33,877 bases of DNA from Planctomycetota bacterium. Its GTDB lineage: Bacteria; Planctomycetota; UBA8742; UBA2392. Below are positions 1 through 7,871 of the stretch, piece by piece. A program made the translations under genes and the position numbers. The notes under the pieces are model-generated. The model ran no database searches and was not told the origin of the DNA. It saw nothing but the letters and a program-made list of their open reading frames with translations. Every line of letters starts with the position of its first letter. The stretch's first letter is position 1. Location: the NCBI GenBank assembly GCA_022071975.1, contig JAJVIO010000025.1, positions 720 through 34,596 on the forward strand, written 5' to 3'.

Positions 1-279
1 ATGCGTCCGGCGGGCGTCCCGCCGGCCGAACCGAAATGGATAACGCGGCTGCTTCGCTCAGAGCGGTCCGATACTCGTTTGACTGACCGGGATGGCCGCT
101 CAACGCACGGCCGTGACGGCCGTGTCACCTGTGGCGTCATATCCCCTTCAGCACGCCCTCTGTCCAAGCCTGGCCTTCGGTGTGTCGCGGGCGCCCCGCC
201 CGCACCGTAGCGCAAGCGCCCCGCCCGCCTGCGGCACGGGCGCCTCGCCTGTGCAGGCCTGCGGGAGCAGGCCGACAAT

Positions 280-457
280 GTTAGCCCCCACCGTAAGGTG
301 GGGGTTCGCGCGACAAAGGAAGTGAAAGGCGCGGAGCGCCGACACAAACCCGACCCAACCCGGCCCACTGGTGCCGGCGCATCCGCGCCTCGCATTCAGA
401 GCCAACGAAAACCCCCGGCTCACGCCGGGGGCTAACCTTGTGACGGCGCTCCGCGCC
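280..457. repeat. Paired inverted intergenic element
   Basis: Two related hairpins face each other: CCCCCACC-gtaa-GGTGGGGG at 285-304 and CCCCCGGC-tcac-GCCGGGGG at 412-431. GTTAG precedes the first and CTAAC follows the second, so the pair is also inverted as a whole. An exact 14-base inverted repeat, GGCGCGGAGCGCCG at 328-341 and its complement at 444-457, sits inside or overlaps this arrangement. From memory such elements are common between genes in Planctomycetota; this is not verified here. Confidence 0.75.
408..431 (-). terminator. Rho-independent terminator for the purF unit
   Basis: Read leftwards, an 8-bp perfect GC stem with a 4-base loop (412-431) is followed by four U residues (AAAA at 408-411 on the plus strand). 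It lies about 95 bases past the stop of the small membrane protein at 525-881, so it is well placed to end the purF transcript. Confidence 0.65.
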
Positions 458-524
458 TGATTGACCGACCAGAGATTTTTGCCTGACCTCTTTCACTAGC
501 AGTTCAAAGAGACGCCCGTAGCTG

Positions 525-881
525 TCAGCGTTGATCCTTCACACCGTCGGTGTAACTACTGAAAAGCAAACGGCCCACCACGGCGCCCGTCACTGGCATC
601 ATCATCCAACTTACCAAGACGGTAGCCGACGCAAACCCAGCAATCCAAGGCCAGGTGAATCCCCATGCTTGGACCCCGAACAACCACGCGAACAATACGA
701 GCAGGACAAGTAGCGAAATCTCAACGCCAGGCATCCATGAGTCACTCCTCGGCTTGTATGCTGGATCCCGCCCTAACTCGCGCTTCAACTCCAATAACAT
801 ACGAACCGGCAACGCCAGGTTGTAAACAACCTTGAGCGTAAGCAGCACCGCAACGATTCCGCAAGCTGCCTCAGCGATCAT
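525..881 (-). CDS. Small hypothetical membrane protein
   Basis: A 118-residue protein that I do not recognise. An N-terminal hydrophobic stretch (about residues 7-30, AACGIVAVLLTL onward) is followed by a charged segment (about 33-48, LKRELGRDPAYKPRSD). Two or three further hydrophobic segments cover about 52-110, with a short polar tail. The start ATG at 881 has a good ribosome-binding site (CGGAGA) about 5 bases upstream. It starts 53 bases after the purF stop on the same strand and is probably cotranscribed with it. Base composition is visibly less GC-rich than purF. No function can be inferred beyond an inner-membrane location. Confidence 0.7.
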   Translation of the reverse strand: MIAEAACGIVAVLLTLKVVYNLALPVRMLLELKRELGRDPAYKPRSDSWMPGVEISLLVLLVLFAWLFGVQAWGFTWPWIAGFASATVLVSWMMMPVTGAVVGRLLFSSYTDGVKDQR

Positions 882-934
882 TCAGTCTCCGTGCATTCGA
901 AGCCTGAAAATGCGTTCCGAATCACCAATCCACG

Positions 935-2329
935 TTACCTGCCCGACTCCATCGCGGTCTTTTCGAACGCGGCGTCGTAGGCTACTGGGTACTCGCCTGT
1001 AAAACAGGCGGCGCAGTAGTTGCCTTTGGCCTTCACGGCCTTCATCAGGCCTTCCGCTGAGAGGTAGGCTAGGCTGTCGATGCCCAGGTAGTCGCGGATC
1101 GCGTCCACGCTCTCTAACTGGTTGGCGATCAGTTCCTTGGGGTCGGGGAAGTCGATGCCGTAGAAACACGGGTGGCGCGTGGGCGGACAACTGATCCGCA
1201 AGTGCACTTCCTTGGCGCCCGCGTCGTACAGCCGTTTCACGCGGCCTTTGCTAGTAGTCCCGCGGATGATGCTGTCGTCCACCACGATCACGCGTTTGCC
1301 CGCAACCACGTCGCGCACGGCGTTCAGCTTGATCTTCACGCCGATGTCCCGCTGCCCCTGGCTCGGCGCGATGAACGTGCGGCCGATGTAGTGGTTGCGT
1401 ATGAACCCCTGCTCAAGGGGCAGGCCCGCCTGCTCGGCGTAGCCCTGGGCCGCGCTGTTGCCGCTGTCGGGCACGGGCACCACGATGTCGGCGTCCACGT
1501 GGCTCTCGATCGCGAGCTGCTTGCCCATGGCCTTGCGCGCCTCGTGCACGCTGAGGCCGAACACGCGACTGTCCGGCCGCGCGAAGTAGACGTGCTCGAA
1601 GATGCAGTGGGCGTGGTTCTGCGGCTGGCACCACATGCTGCTGTGCAGGCCCTTGGCATCAATGCGCAGCAGCTCGCCGGGCTTGACGTCGCGCACGTAC
1701 TCGACACCCAGCATGTCGAAGGCGCAGGTTTCGCTGGCCAGCACCCAGGCGTCGCCCAGCTTGCCAAGCGCCAGCGGCCGAAAACCTTGGGCGTCGCGGG
1801 TGGCGTAGATGGCGTCATGGGTCAGGAACACGAAGCTGAAAGCGCCCTCCATGTGCTTGAGGGCCTGGGCGATGGGCACTTCGCTGTTCTTGATTTCGGG
1901 GCGCGCCAGCAGGTGCAGCACGACTTCGCTGTCGCTGGTGGTCTGGAAGATGCTGCCGGCTTCTTCCAGCTCACGGCGCAGTTTCCAGCCGTTGCTGAGG
2001 TTGCCGTTGTGGGCCACGCTGATCTGCCCGCCGGAGTAATCGACCGTGATGGGCTGCGCGTTGCGCACGTTGCTGCTGCCGGCTGTGGAGTAGCGGGTGT
2101 GGCCGATGGCGCGCTGCGCCTTGAACTTGTCGAAGAAGTCTTCGTTGAAGACCTCGCCGACCAGGCCCATGCCCAGGTAGCTCTTGATACGGCCGTCCAT
2201 CACACAGGCGATGCCGGCGGATTCCTGGCCGCGGTGCTGCAGGGCGAACAGGCCGTAGTAGGTGAGTTCCACGGCGTCGGGGTGGTTGAAAACGGCAAAG
2301 ATGCCGCAGGCTTCACGAGGCGCGCTCAT
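935..2329 (-). CDS. purF: Amidophosphoribosyltransferase (PurF)
   Basis: This enzyme catalyses the first committed step of purine synthesis: glutamine plus PRPP gives 5-phosphoribosylamine. The N-terminal glutamine amidotransferase domain begins after a short propeptide; the nucleophile is Cys8 in ACGIFAVFNH. The C-terminal phosphoribosyltransferase domain has the PRPP loop VIVVDDSIIRGTTS. Cysteines in HCIFEHVYF, SCPPTRHPC and YCAACFTGEYP match the four 4Fe-4S ligands of the Bacillus-type enzyme, so this is the oxygen-sensitive iron-sulfur class. Length is 464 residues, against about 476 in B. subtilis. I chose ATG 2329 over ATG 2362 because AAGGAG lies directly upstream of it and the homologous sequence starts there. 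It is divergent from nusA and is followed by a small membrane protein gene. Confidence 0.97.
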   Translation of the reverse strand: MSAPREACGIFAVFNHPDAVELTYYGLFALQHRGQESAGIACVMDGRIKSYLGMGLVGEVFNEDFFDKFKAQRAIGHTRYSTAGSSNVRNAQPITVDYSGGQISVAHNGNLSNGWKLRRELEEAGSIFQTTSDSEVVLHLLARPEIKNSEVPIAQALKHMEGAFSFVFLTHDAIYATRDAQGFRPLALGKLGDAWVLASETCAFDMLGVEYVRDVKPGELLRIDAKGLHSSMWCQPQNHAHCIFEHVYFARPDSRVFGLSVHEARKAMGKQLAIESHVDADIVVPVPDSGNSAAQGYAEQAGLPLEQGFIRNHYIGRTFIAPSQGQRDIGVKIKLNAVRDVVAGKRVIVVDDSIIRGTTSKGRVKRLYDAGAKEVHLRISCPPTRHPCFYGIDFPDPKELIANQLESVDAIRDYLGIDSLAYLSAEGLMKAVKAKGNYCAACFTGEYPVAYDAAFEKTAMESGR

Positions 2330-2347
2330 CGGTCTCCTTACGCGTCC

Positions 2348-2353
2348 TTTATA
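2348..2353 (-). promoter_or_regulatory. Candidate -10 box for purF
   Basis: On the minus strand TATAAA lies about 19 bases upstream of the purF ATG, leaving room for a short leader that contains AAGGAG. No good -35 match is seen at the expected distance, so this is a tentative call. Confidence 0.4.
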
Positions 2354-2507
2354 ACACGGCATGAAGTGCTGCGAAGTGCGGGGAAAACCGAGACCGCAGG
2401 AGGACTCTTGCCGGGGCGCGGACCTCCGGCCCGCAATTACCTGCTGGGCGCCGGGGCTTCTGTCCGCAAATCCTGAGTTTCACGCGCCTTATTGCGCTTT
2501 CTCCGGC

Positions 2508-2535
2508 TTGACACCGGTTGCCGCCTCCTTACACT
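2508..2535 (+). promoter_or_regulatory. Sigma70-type promoter for the nusA operon
   Basis: A perfect TTGACA -35 box at 2508-2513 is followed after 16 bases by TACACT (2530-2535), a 4/6 match to the -10 consensus. The predicted transcription start is near 2542, about 80 bases before the nusA ATG. The remainder of the 2330-2620 divergent region holds no further gene that I can support. Confidence 0.7.
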
Positions 2536-2620
2536 TTCTCGCTACGTTTCAGGGCAGTATCGACCCGGAGCGGCCGTTGGGCTGGCTCCTTTTTTATTCG
2601 CATGAAGCAGGTGAATTGAG

Positions 2621-4018
2621 ATGGACGGAGTAAACGGCGCGGAACTGCTGCGTTTCGTCGAGATGATCGCCCGGGACAAAGGGATTGAAAAGTCCGAGGT
2701 CCTGGCGGCGATCGAGCAGGCCATGATCGTGGCCCTGCGCAAACGTGTCGAGAACCCCGACACACTGGTCGTCAGCGTTGACCCCAACAACGGCAAAATC
2801 ACGGCGCGCGAAACCGACCTCGACGGAAACACCTTTGACGTCAAGCTCGACGACATGGGGCGCATCGCCGCCCAGACCTTCAAGCAGATCTTCGTGCAGA
2901 AGAACCGCGAAGCCGAGCGCGACAACATCTTCGAGAAGTACATCGGCCTGAAGCGCGAAATCCGCAGCGGCACCATCCAGCGCATGGAAGGCCCCAACTA
3001 CCTGGTGAACCTGGGCGACGCGGAGTGCTTCTTCCCCCGCAAGGAACAGGTGCCCACGGAAAGCTACCAGGTCGGTGAACGCGTGCGCGGCCTGATCCTG
3101 GACGTGCGGAAGCAGGGCCAGAAGGTGAAGATCATCCTGAGCCGCACGCACCCCGAGTTCGTGAAAAAGCTGTTCGACCTCGAAGTGCCCGAGGTGGCCG
3201 AGCGCATCATCGAGATCAAGGCCATCGTCCGCGAGCCCGGCTTCCGCAGCAAGGTTGCCGTGGCCAGCTACGACCCCAAGGTGGACGCGGTGGGCGCCTG
3301 CGTAGGCGTGCGCGGCTCGCGCATCAAGGGCATCATCGACGAGCTGAACAACGAGAAGATCGACATCATCCGCTGGAACGAGTCGGCGGAAATCCTGATC
3401 ACCAACGCGCTGAAACCCGCGCGCGTTGATTCGATCACCCTGGACTACGACAACCGCCGCGCCCGCGTGGTGGTGCCGGACGACCAGCTGTCCCTCAGCA
3501 TCGGCAAGCGCGGCCAGAACGTGCGTCTCGCGGCGCGCCTGTGCAAGTGGGACCTCGACATCGTGACCGTGACGCAGGAGCAGGACTGGCGCAAGCGCAC
3601 CCTCGAGAAGTTCCAGCTCATTCCGCTGGTCGACGACCTGCTGGCCGAGTCGCTGTTCAACTCGGGCTTCGACAGCTTCCAGGACATCCTGGCGGCCGGC
3701 CCCGAGGCGCTGATGAAGGTGCCGGGCATCACCATCGATATCGCGGCGCAGATCATCCAGCACTGCACGGAGAACCCGGAGCCGCCGGAAGAAATCACCG
3801 ACGTCGTGCACGCGGACGGCGCCCAGCGCCGCTCCGACAACACCTTCGTCGAGCCCGGCCAGGAAGTCGAGGAAGAGGAAGCGCCGGCCGATGGTGAGCA
3901 GAAGGCGCCGGCGAAACCGGCCGGCCCGGTCGATCCCTTTTCCCGCGCGGCGGAGTATGCTGCGCAAGCGCCGGTACGTGAATCGCTGGAGTCCGGCGGT
4001 GCGGGCAAAACCTCGTGA
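2621..4018 (+). CDS. nusA: Transcription elongation/termination factor NusA
   Basis: NusA binds RNA polymerase and nascent RNA and modulates pausing, termination and antitermination. The 465 residues show the N-terminal polymerase-binding domain (about 1-125), an S1 domain (about 133-198, GTIQRMEGPNYLVNLG onward), KH1 with GVRGSRIKGI (about 225-250) and KH2 with LSIGKRGQNVRLA (about 290-305). A helix-hairpin-helix-like segment follows (about 350-395, LMKVPGITIDIAAQII). The last 60 residues are acidic and then Pro/Ala-rich, and look disordered. E. coli NusA is 495 residues with two acidic repeats, so this version has a shorter C-terminal region. The gene usually found just before nusA (rimP) is absent; nusA is the first gene after its own promoter. 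It is followed by infB after 72 bases. Confidence 0.97.
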   Translation: MDGVNGAELLRFVEMIARDKGIEKSEVLAAIEQAMIVALRKRVENPDTLVVSVDPNNGKITARETDLDGNTFDVKLDDMGRIAAQTFKQIFVQKNREAERDNIFEKYIGLKREIRSGTIQRMEGPNYLVNLGDAECFFPRKEQVPTESYQVGERVRGLILDVRKQGQKVKIILSRTHPEFVKKLFDLEVPEVAERIIEIKAIVREPGFRSKVAVASYDPKVDAVGACVGVRGSRIKGIIDELNNEKIDIIRWNESAEILITNALKPARVDSITLDYDNRRARVVVPDDQLSLSIGKRGQNVRLAARLCKWDLDIVTVTQEQDWRKRTLEKFQLIPLVDDLLAESLFNSGFDSFQDILAAGPEALMKVPGITIDIAAQIIQHCTENPEPPEEITDVVHADGAQRRSDNTFVEPGQEVEEEEAPADGEQKAPAKPAGPVDPFSRAAEYAAQAPVRESLESGGAGKTS

Positions 4019-4090
4019 CGCGGGGGCATGGGACTTGCGCTCCGCGCGTTAACGAATGCATTGAAGTCGTAAGGAAGGATTCCACGCCAT

Positions 4091-6835
4091 ATGGCAGTGA
4101 ACTCGGCAAAAACGGAAGAAGCGTCGATACCGGCGCACCAGATCTACAAAGACCTCGGCATGCCCTTGAAAGACTTCAAGGCCAAGTGTGCCGAGATCGG
4201 TATCACCATTAAAGGCGCGATTTCCAAGCTTACCGAGGAAGAGTACGCACGCCTGCGCAAGCACCTGGGACTCGATACCGCGGCCCCTGCCGTAGAGGTC
4301 CCCGCCGCTGCCCCCGTGATCGAAGCCCCGAAGGTGGACGAAAAGGCCGCCCGCGAAGAAGCCGAACGCAAGAAAAAGCAAGAGGCCGAGCACAAGCGCC
4401 TGGAAGCCATCGGCGCCAAGCTGAATGTGAAGCCCGAAAACGTCGAGTTCGTCGCGCAGGTACTGGGCCTCGAACTGGATGGCCCGGACGACGTCGACGA
4501 CCAGGTCGTTTCCCGCGCCCAGAAGCTGGACGTCGTCTTCAAGCTGTCCGCAGAGTTCAACATCATCCCGCGCGAAGTCGCGCGCATCGCCCGCAGCCTG
4601 GGTCTCGAGGTCGGTCGCAAGGGCTTCAAGGGCCTTTCGCCGAACGAAGAATTCATGCTGCGCGCCATGGTGAAGCAGAAGCACACCACCCAGGAAGAAC
4701 GCCTGGCCGAGGTGCGCGTCGAGCAGAAGCCCGAGTACAAGCCCGCGCCCCCCACCGGCAACAAGGCCGTTGAGCCCAAGCCCGCCCCCGCCGCCGAAAC
4801 CCAGCGCAAGGAACGTCGCGGCCGCGTTACCCAGGAACAGACCCGCGAGGTCATCCCGGAACGATTCCGCGAGCAGGCAGGCAAAGGCAGAGGCCGCCGC
4901 GAGCGCTTCGAGGTAAGCCAGCTCAGCTACGACCGTCCGCGTGGCGGGCGCCAGCGCCGCCGTCGCGAAGACGAAGAAGAGAAGCCGCCGGAGCTGCCCA
5001 CCGGCCCGGTAACCGTCGAGCAGCCGCTCAACCTGCGGCAGCTCTCCGAGGCCATGGGCATCAAGACCAGCGAAATCCAGGTGCGCATGATCAAGGAGGG
5101 GCTGCCCCCTCTGCGCATCAACGATTCGCTGAGCAAGGACGTGATTGAGCAGATCGGCATCATCTTCGAGCGCGAAATCACGGTGCGCGAGCCCAAGGCC
5201 GCGGAAGACCTGATCGCCGAGCAGCTGGAACAATTCGAGGAAGAGGCCGGCCACGAAGAAGGTCGCGCGCCCATCGTCACCATCATGGGCCACGTGGACC
5301 ACGGCAAAACCAGCCTGCTGGACGCCATCGCCAGCCTTGACCGCGTCAGCGGTGAATCGGGCGGCATCACGCAGCACATCGGCGCCTTCCGCCTCGACCT
5401 GCTGCAGAAGGACGGCAAGTTCATCCCGGTACGCGGCGAGATGGAAGTTGATCCCGACGCCAAGCGCCTGCGCGTGACCTTCATCGACACCCCGGGCCAC
5501 GAGGCTTTCACCGCCATGCGCGCCCGTGGCGCTAACGTCACGGACATCGCCGTGATCGTGGTCGCCGCCGACGACGGCGTCATGCCCCAGACCGAAGAAG
5601 CCATCGCCCACGCCCGCGCCGCCGAGGTCGAAATCGTGGTGGCCATCACCAAGATCGACAAGCCTGAAGCGAACCTCGCCAAGGTGCGCCAGCAGCTGGC
5701 ATCGCGCAACCTGATGTCGCCCGACTGGGGCGGCAATACGGAAATCATCGAGTTGTCCAGCATCACCGGCGAAGGCGTTGACCGCCTGGTGCAGGTTCTG
5801 TCCGACTTCTCAGACCTGCTTGAGCTCAAGGCCGTGGCCGAAAAGCCCGCCGTGGGCACTGTGCTGGAAGCGCACCGCGACACCGGCCGAGGCATCGTCG
5901 CCACCATGCTGGTCAAGGAAGGCTGCCTGCGTAAAGGCGACGTGATCGTGGCCGGTCACGGTTACGGCCGCGTGCGCGCGATGCAGGAGCCGCGCGGCGA
6001 CGGTCTGCACGCGATCGAGATCGCCGGGCCTTCGATCCCGGTGGAAGTGGCGGGCCTGGACGAAATGCCCGAGGCCGGCAGCCTGTTCCACGGCATGAAG
6101 GACCTGAAGAAGGCCGCCGAGATCGCCAACATGGTGCGCCAGCAGGAGAACGAGCTGGCCCGCAGCCGCGGATTCAGCCTGGAAGAGTGGTCGAAGGCGC
6201 GCGCCGGCACCATGGTGAAGGAACTGGTGATCGTGCTGAAGGGCGACGTGCAGGGCACGGTCGAAACCCTGAAACAGGAACTGGCGAAGTTGACCCACGC
6301 CGAAGTGCGCGTGAAGGTGATCCACGCATCGGTGGGCCAGATCACCACCACGGACGTGCACCTGGCCGAGGCTTCAAACGGCATCGTGGTCGGCTTCCAC
6401 GTCGGCGTTGACCACAAGGCGCGCGACCTGGCGGACAACCACCACGTGGACATCCGCACCTACGACGTGATCTACAAGCTGATCGACGAGATCCGCAGCG
6501 CCCTGGCTGGCCTGCTGGCGCCGGAACTGGTCGAGCAGTACGAGGGCACGGCCGACATCCGCAAGGTGTTCCGCGTAAGCAAGGTGGGCAACATCGCGGG
6601 CTGCATGGTTACCAAGGGCGTGATCAAGCGCGACAGCAAGGTGCGCCTGCTGCGCGACGGCGTGCCGATTTACGAAACGGTGATCACCAGCCTGAAACGC
6701 GAGAAGGACGACGCCAGCGAGGTACGCGACGGTTTCGAGTGCGGCATCCAGATCAAGGGCTACGAAGACTTCAAGGAAGGCGACCAGATCGAGGCCTATC
6801 GCATCGAAGAACACAAGCGGTCGCTGGACTCGTAG
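4091..6835 (+). CDS. infB: Translation initiation factor IF-2
   Basis: This GTPase brings initiator fMet-tRNA to the 30S subunit and promotes subunit joining. The 914 residues contain a first IF2-N module at the N-terminus (about 12-56), a charged linker with many Lys, Glu, Pro and Ala, and a second IF2-N module (about 310-370, [12 protein letters not shown]). The G domain starts near 393 with G1 GHVDHGKT at 400-407, G3 DTPGHEAF near 466 and G4 TKID near 520. Domains II-IV follow to the end. The length is close to E. coli IF-2 (890). An AAGGAAGGA tract lies about 12 bases before ATG 4091. The stop codon TAG falls inside an intergenic inverted repeat. The neighbours usually found after infB (rbfA, truB) are missing; yajC follows instead. 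Confidence 0.98.
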   Translation: MAVNSAKTEEASIPAHQIYKDLGMPLKDFKAKCAEIGITIKGAISKLTEEEYARLRKHLGLDTAAPAVEVPAAAPVIEAPKVDEKAAREEAERKKKQEAEHKRLEAIGAKLNVKPENVEFVAQVLGLELDGPDDVDDQVVSRAQKLDVVFKLSAEFNIIPREVARIARSLGLEVGRKGFKGLSPNEEFMLRAMVKQKHTTQEERLAEVRVEQKPEYKPAPPTGNKAVEPKPAPAAETQRKERRGRVTQEQTREVIPERFREQAGKGRGRRERFEVSQLSYDRPRGGRQRRRREDEEEKPPELPTGPVTVEQPLNLRQLSEAMGIKTSEIQVRMIKEGLPPLRINDSLSKDVIEQIGIIFEREITVREPKAAEDLIAEQLEQFEEEAGHEEGRAPIVTIMGHVDHGKTSLLDAIASLDRVSGESGGITQHIGAFRLDLLQKDGKFIPVRGEMEVDPDAKRLRVTFIDTPGHEAFTAMRARGANVTDIAVIVVAADDGVMPQTEEAIAHARAAEVEIVVAITKIDKPEANLAKVRQQLASRNLMSPDWGGNTEIIELSSITGEGVDRLVQVLSDFSDLLELKAVAEKPAVGTVLEAHRDTGRGIVATMLVKEGCLRKGDVIVAGHGYGRVRAMQEPRGDGLHAIEIAGPSIPVEVAGLDEMPEAGSLFHGMKDLKKAAEIANMVRQQENELARSRGFSLEEWSKARAGTMVKELVIVLKGDVQGTVETLKQELAKLTHAEVRVKVIHASVGQITTTDVHLAEASNGIVVGFHVGVDHKARDLADNHHVDIRTYDVIYKLIDEIRSALAGLLAPELVEQYEGTADIRKVFRVSKVGNIAGCMVTKGVIKRDSKVRLLRDGVPIYETVITSLKREKDDASEVRDGFECGIQIKGYEDFKEGDQIEAYRIEEHKRSLDS

Positions 6836-6885
6836 GGGCCGCTCCATGTGGCGGCCCGCGGGCGGGCACATGGGCCCGTCCCTAC
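6832..6885. repeat. Intergenic inverted repeat bounded by GTAGGG...CCCTAC
   Basis: The 54-base element begins with GTAGGG and ends with CCCTAC. Inside it are GGGCCGC/GCGGCCC arms, GGGCGGGC/GCCCGTCC arms and CCATGTG/CACATGG arms, so several alternative hairpins are possible. The element fills almost the whole gap between infB and yajC, supplies the infB stop codon, and ends a few bases before the yajC ribosome-binding site. Confidence 0.7.
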
Positions 6886-6898
6886 ACCGAAAGGAATC

Positions 6899-7249
6899 AT
6901 GAAGACGCTGCTCACATTTCTTGCCCAGGAGGGCGCCCCGGCGGCCAGCCCGCTTGAGGGCATGGCGCCGATCATCCTGGTTTTCCTGGTGCTGATCGTG
7001 GTGATGTTCTTCATGCGCCGCAGCCAGAAGCGCCAGGAATCCGAACACCGCAAGATGGTCGAAAACCTCGACAAGGGCACCCGCGTGATGCTCAACAGCG
7101 GGTTGATCGCGCGCATCGAGAAAATCGACAAAGAAGCCAACGAGGCCAAGCTGCTGATCGATGAAGACAAGAGGGTCTTCGCGATCTACAGTCTGCTCGC
7201 CATCGCCAAGGTGTTTGACGAAAAGAAGTCGAGCGTCAAAGAAGATTAA
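6899..7249 (+). CDS. yajC: Preprotein translocase accessory subunit YajC
   Basis: YajC is a small single-span membrane protein of the SecDF-YajC complex that assists protein export. The 116 residues show a short N-terminal region, one hydrophobic helix (about 23-41, IILVFLVLIVVMFFM), a basic stop (RRSQKRQ) and the typical cytoplasmic domain with KGTRVMLNSGLIARIEKID. Size is like E. coli YajC (110). ATG 6899 is preferred over the in-frame GTG at 6848 because AAAGGA is correctly spaced before it and the longer version would translate the repeat element. It lies upstream of secDF with one unknown gene between. Confidence 0.93.
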   Translation: MKTLLTFLAQEGAPAASPLEGMAPIILVFLVLIVVMFFMRRSQKRQESEHRKMVENLDKGTRVMLNSGLIARIEKIDKEANEAKLLIDEDKRVFAIYSLLAIAKVFDEKKSSVKED

Positions 7250-7259
7250 GGAAGTCCAA

Positions 7260-7739
7260 GTGGCCGGCTGGTACCGCAAATCCGTGATCACCACGCTGCT
7301 GCTCGCGGCGCTGGCAAGCCACGCGAACCTGCCGCGCCTGCAGCTGCTTGGCGGTCTGGGCGACACGCTCAACGCCGTGCGCGTGATGGACCCGCTGCAG
7401 CACGTCCGCATGGCGCAGCGCCTGCTGGGCCTGGCCGAAGCGCGCGAGCTCCAGCGCGACCTGGATGACGGCCAGCAGTCCCTTGAGTTGATCGGCGACA
7501 CGCCGTTGCTGCAGGCGGTGGTTCCGGCCGCGTTCCGGGTTTCCGCGCCGCTGTTTGGTGAGGACCTCGGCAACTTCGGTGAAAGCGGCGACTTCCAGCC
7601 GCTGACCGCGCTGCCCGGCGCGCTGCTGCTGCTCGATCTGCCGCCGCCACGCATGGAATCTCTCTGGCAGCCGCCCCGGCTGCAACTGCCGTTTGCCCCT
7701 GCACTCACGCACACGGCCCGCGCCCCGCCAATCCGCTAG
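7260..7739 (+). CDS. Hypothetical secreted or anchored protein between yajC and secDF
   Basis: A 159-residue protein with no family that I recognise. The start is taken as GTG 7260, with AAGGAAG at 7247-7253 overlapping the end of yajC. The N-terminus MAGWYRKSVITTLLLAALAS has the charge-then-hydrophobic pattern of a signal peptide or signal anchor, possibly cleaved near ALASHA. The remainder is rich in Leu, Ala, Pro and Arg, with leucine-rich helical stretches (about 45-75) and a proline-rich tail (about 125-159). The 10-base spacing from yajC implies cotranscription and suggests a role at the Sec translocon or envelope, but that is inference from position only. The frame could be shorter; confidence is moderate because GC-rich frames stay open easily. 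Confidence 0.6.
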   Translation: MAGWYRKSVITTLLLAALASHANLPRLQLLGGLGDTLNAVRVMDPLQHVRMAQRLLGLAEARELQRDLDDGQQSLELIGDTPLLQAVVPAAFRVSAPLFGEDLGNFGESGDFQPLTALPGALLLLDLPPPRMESLWQPPRLQLPFAPALTHTARAPPIR

Positions 7740-7871
7740 TTCGCGCTGAACCTGCCGTCGCCACAGGTCGATCCACCTGTGTTTCCGGCCGATACAGCCA
7801 GTTCCTGAGCACCGGCTGTTTGCCTGTGCCTCTCACCCGAAACTGAACGTAACTACTTCGAAGGCTATCTC

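Larger units (their letters stand above)
1..524. other. Gene-free GC-rich region with nested inverted repeats
   Basis: No open frame here has a ribosome-binding site, a recognisable domain or convincing composition. The frames that stay open do so in repetitive GCC/CGG-rich DNA and run over one another on both strands. The first 280 bases hold small GC hairpins (for example GGCGGG-cgt-CCCGCC near base 10) and repeated cccgcccgc-like tracts. From 280 on there is an ordered paired repeat, described separately. I see no tRNA, rRNA or promoter that I can support. Confidence 0.6.

Noticed and set aside
1172..2476. Long open frame opposite purF
   Set aside because: It is the antisense shadow of a well-supported purF in high-GC DNA; its product is low-complexity His/Ala/Val/Leu-rich and has no domain or ribosome site.
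4049..5611. Long open frame opposite infB
   Set aside because: Antisense shadow of infB with Leu/Ala/Gly-rich low-complexity translation; the same applies to 2594-3967 opposite nusA, 9018-10706 opposite secDF and 32348-33763 opposite ahcY.
6848..6898. Longer yajC from GTG 6848
   Set aside because: The extra codons read through the intergenic repeat; ATG 6899 has a proper AAAGGA site.
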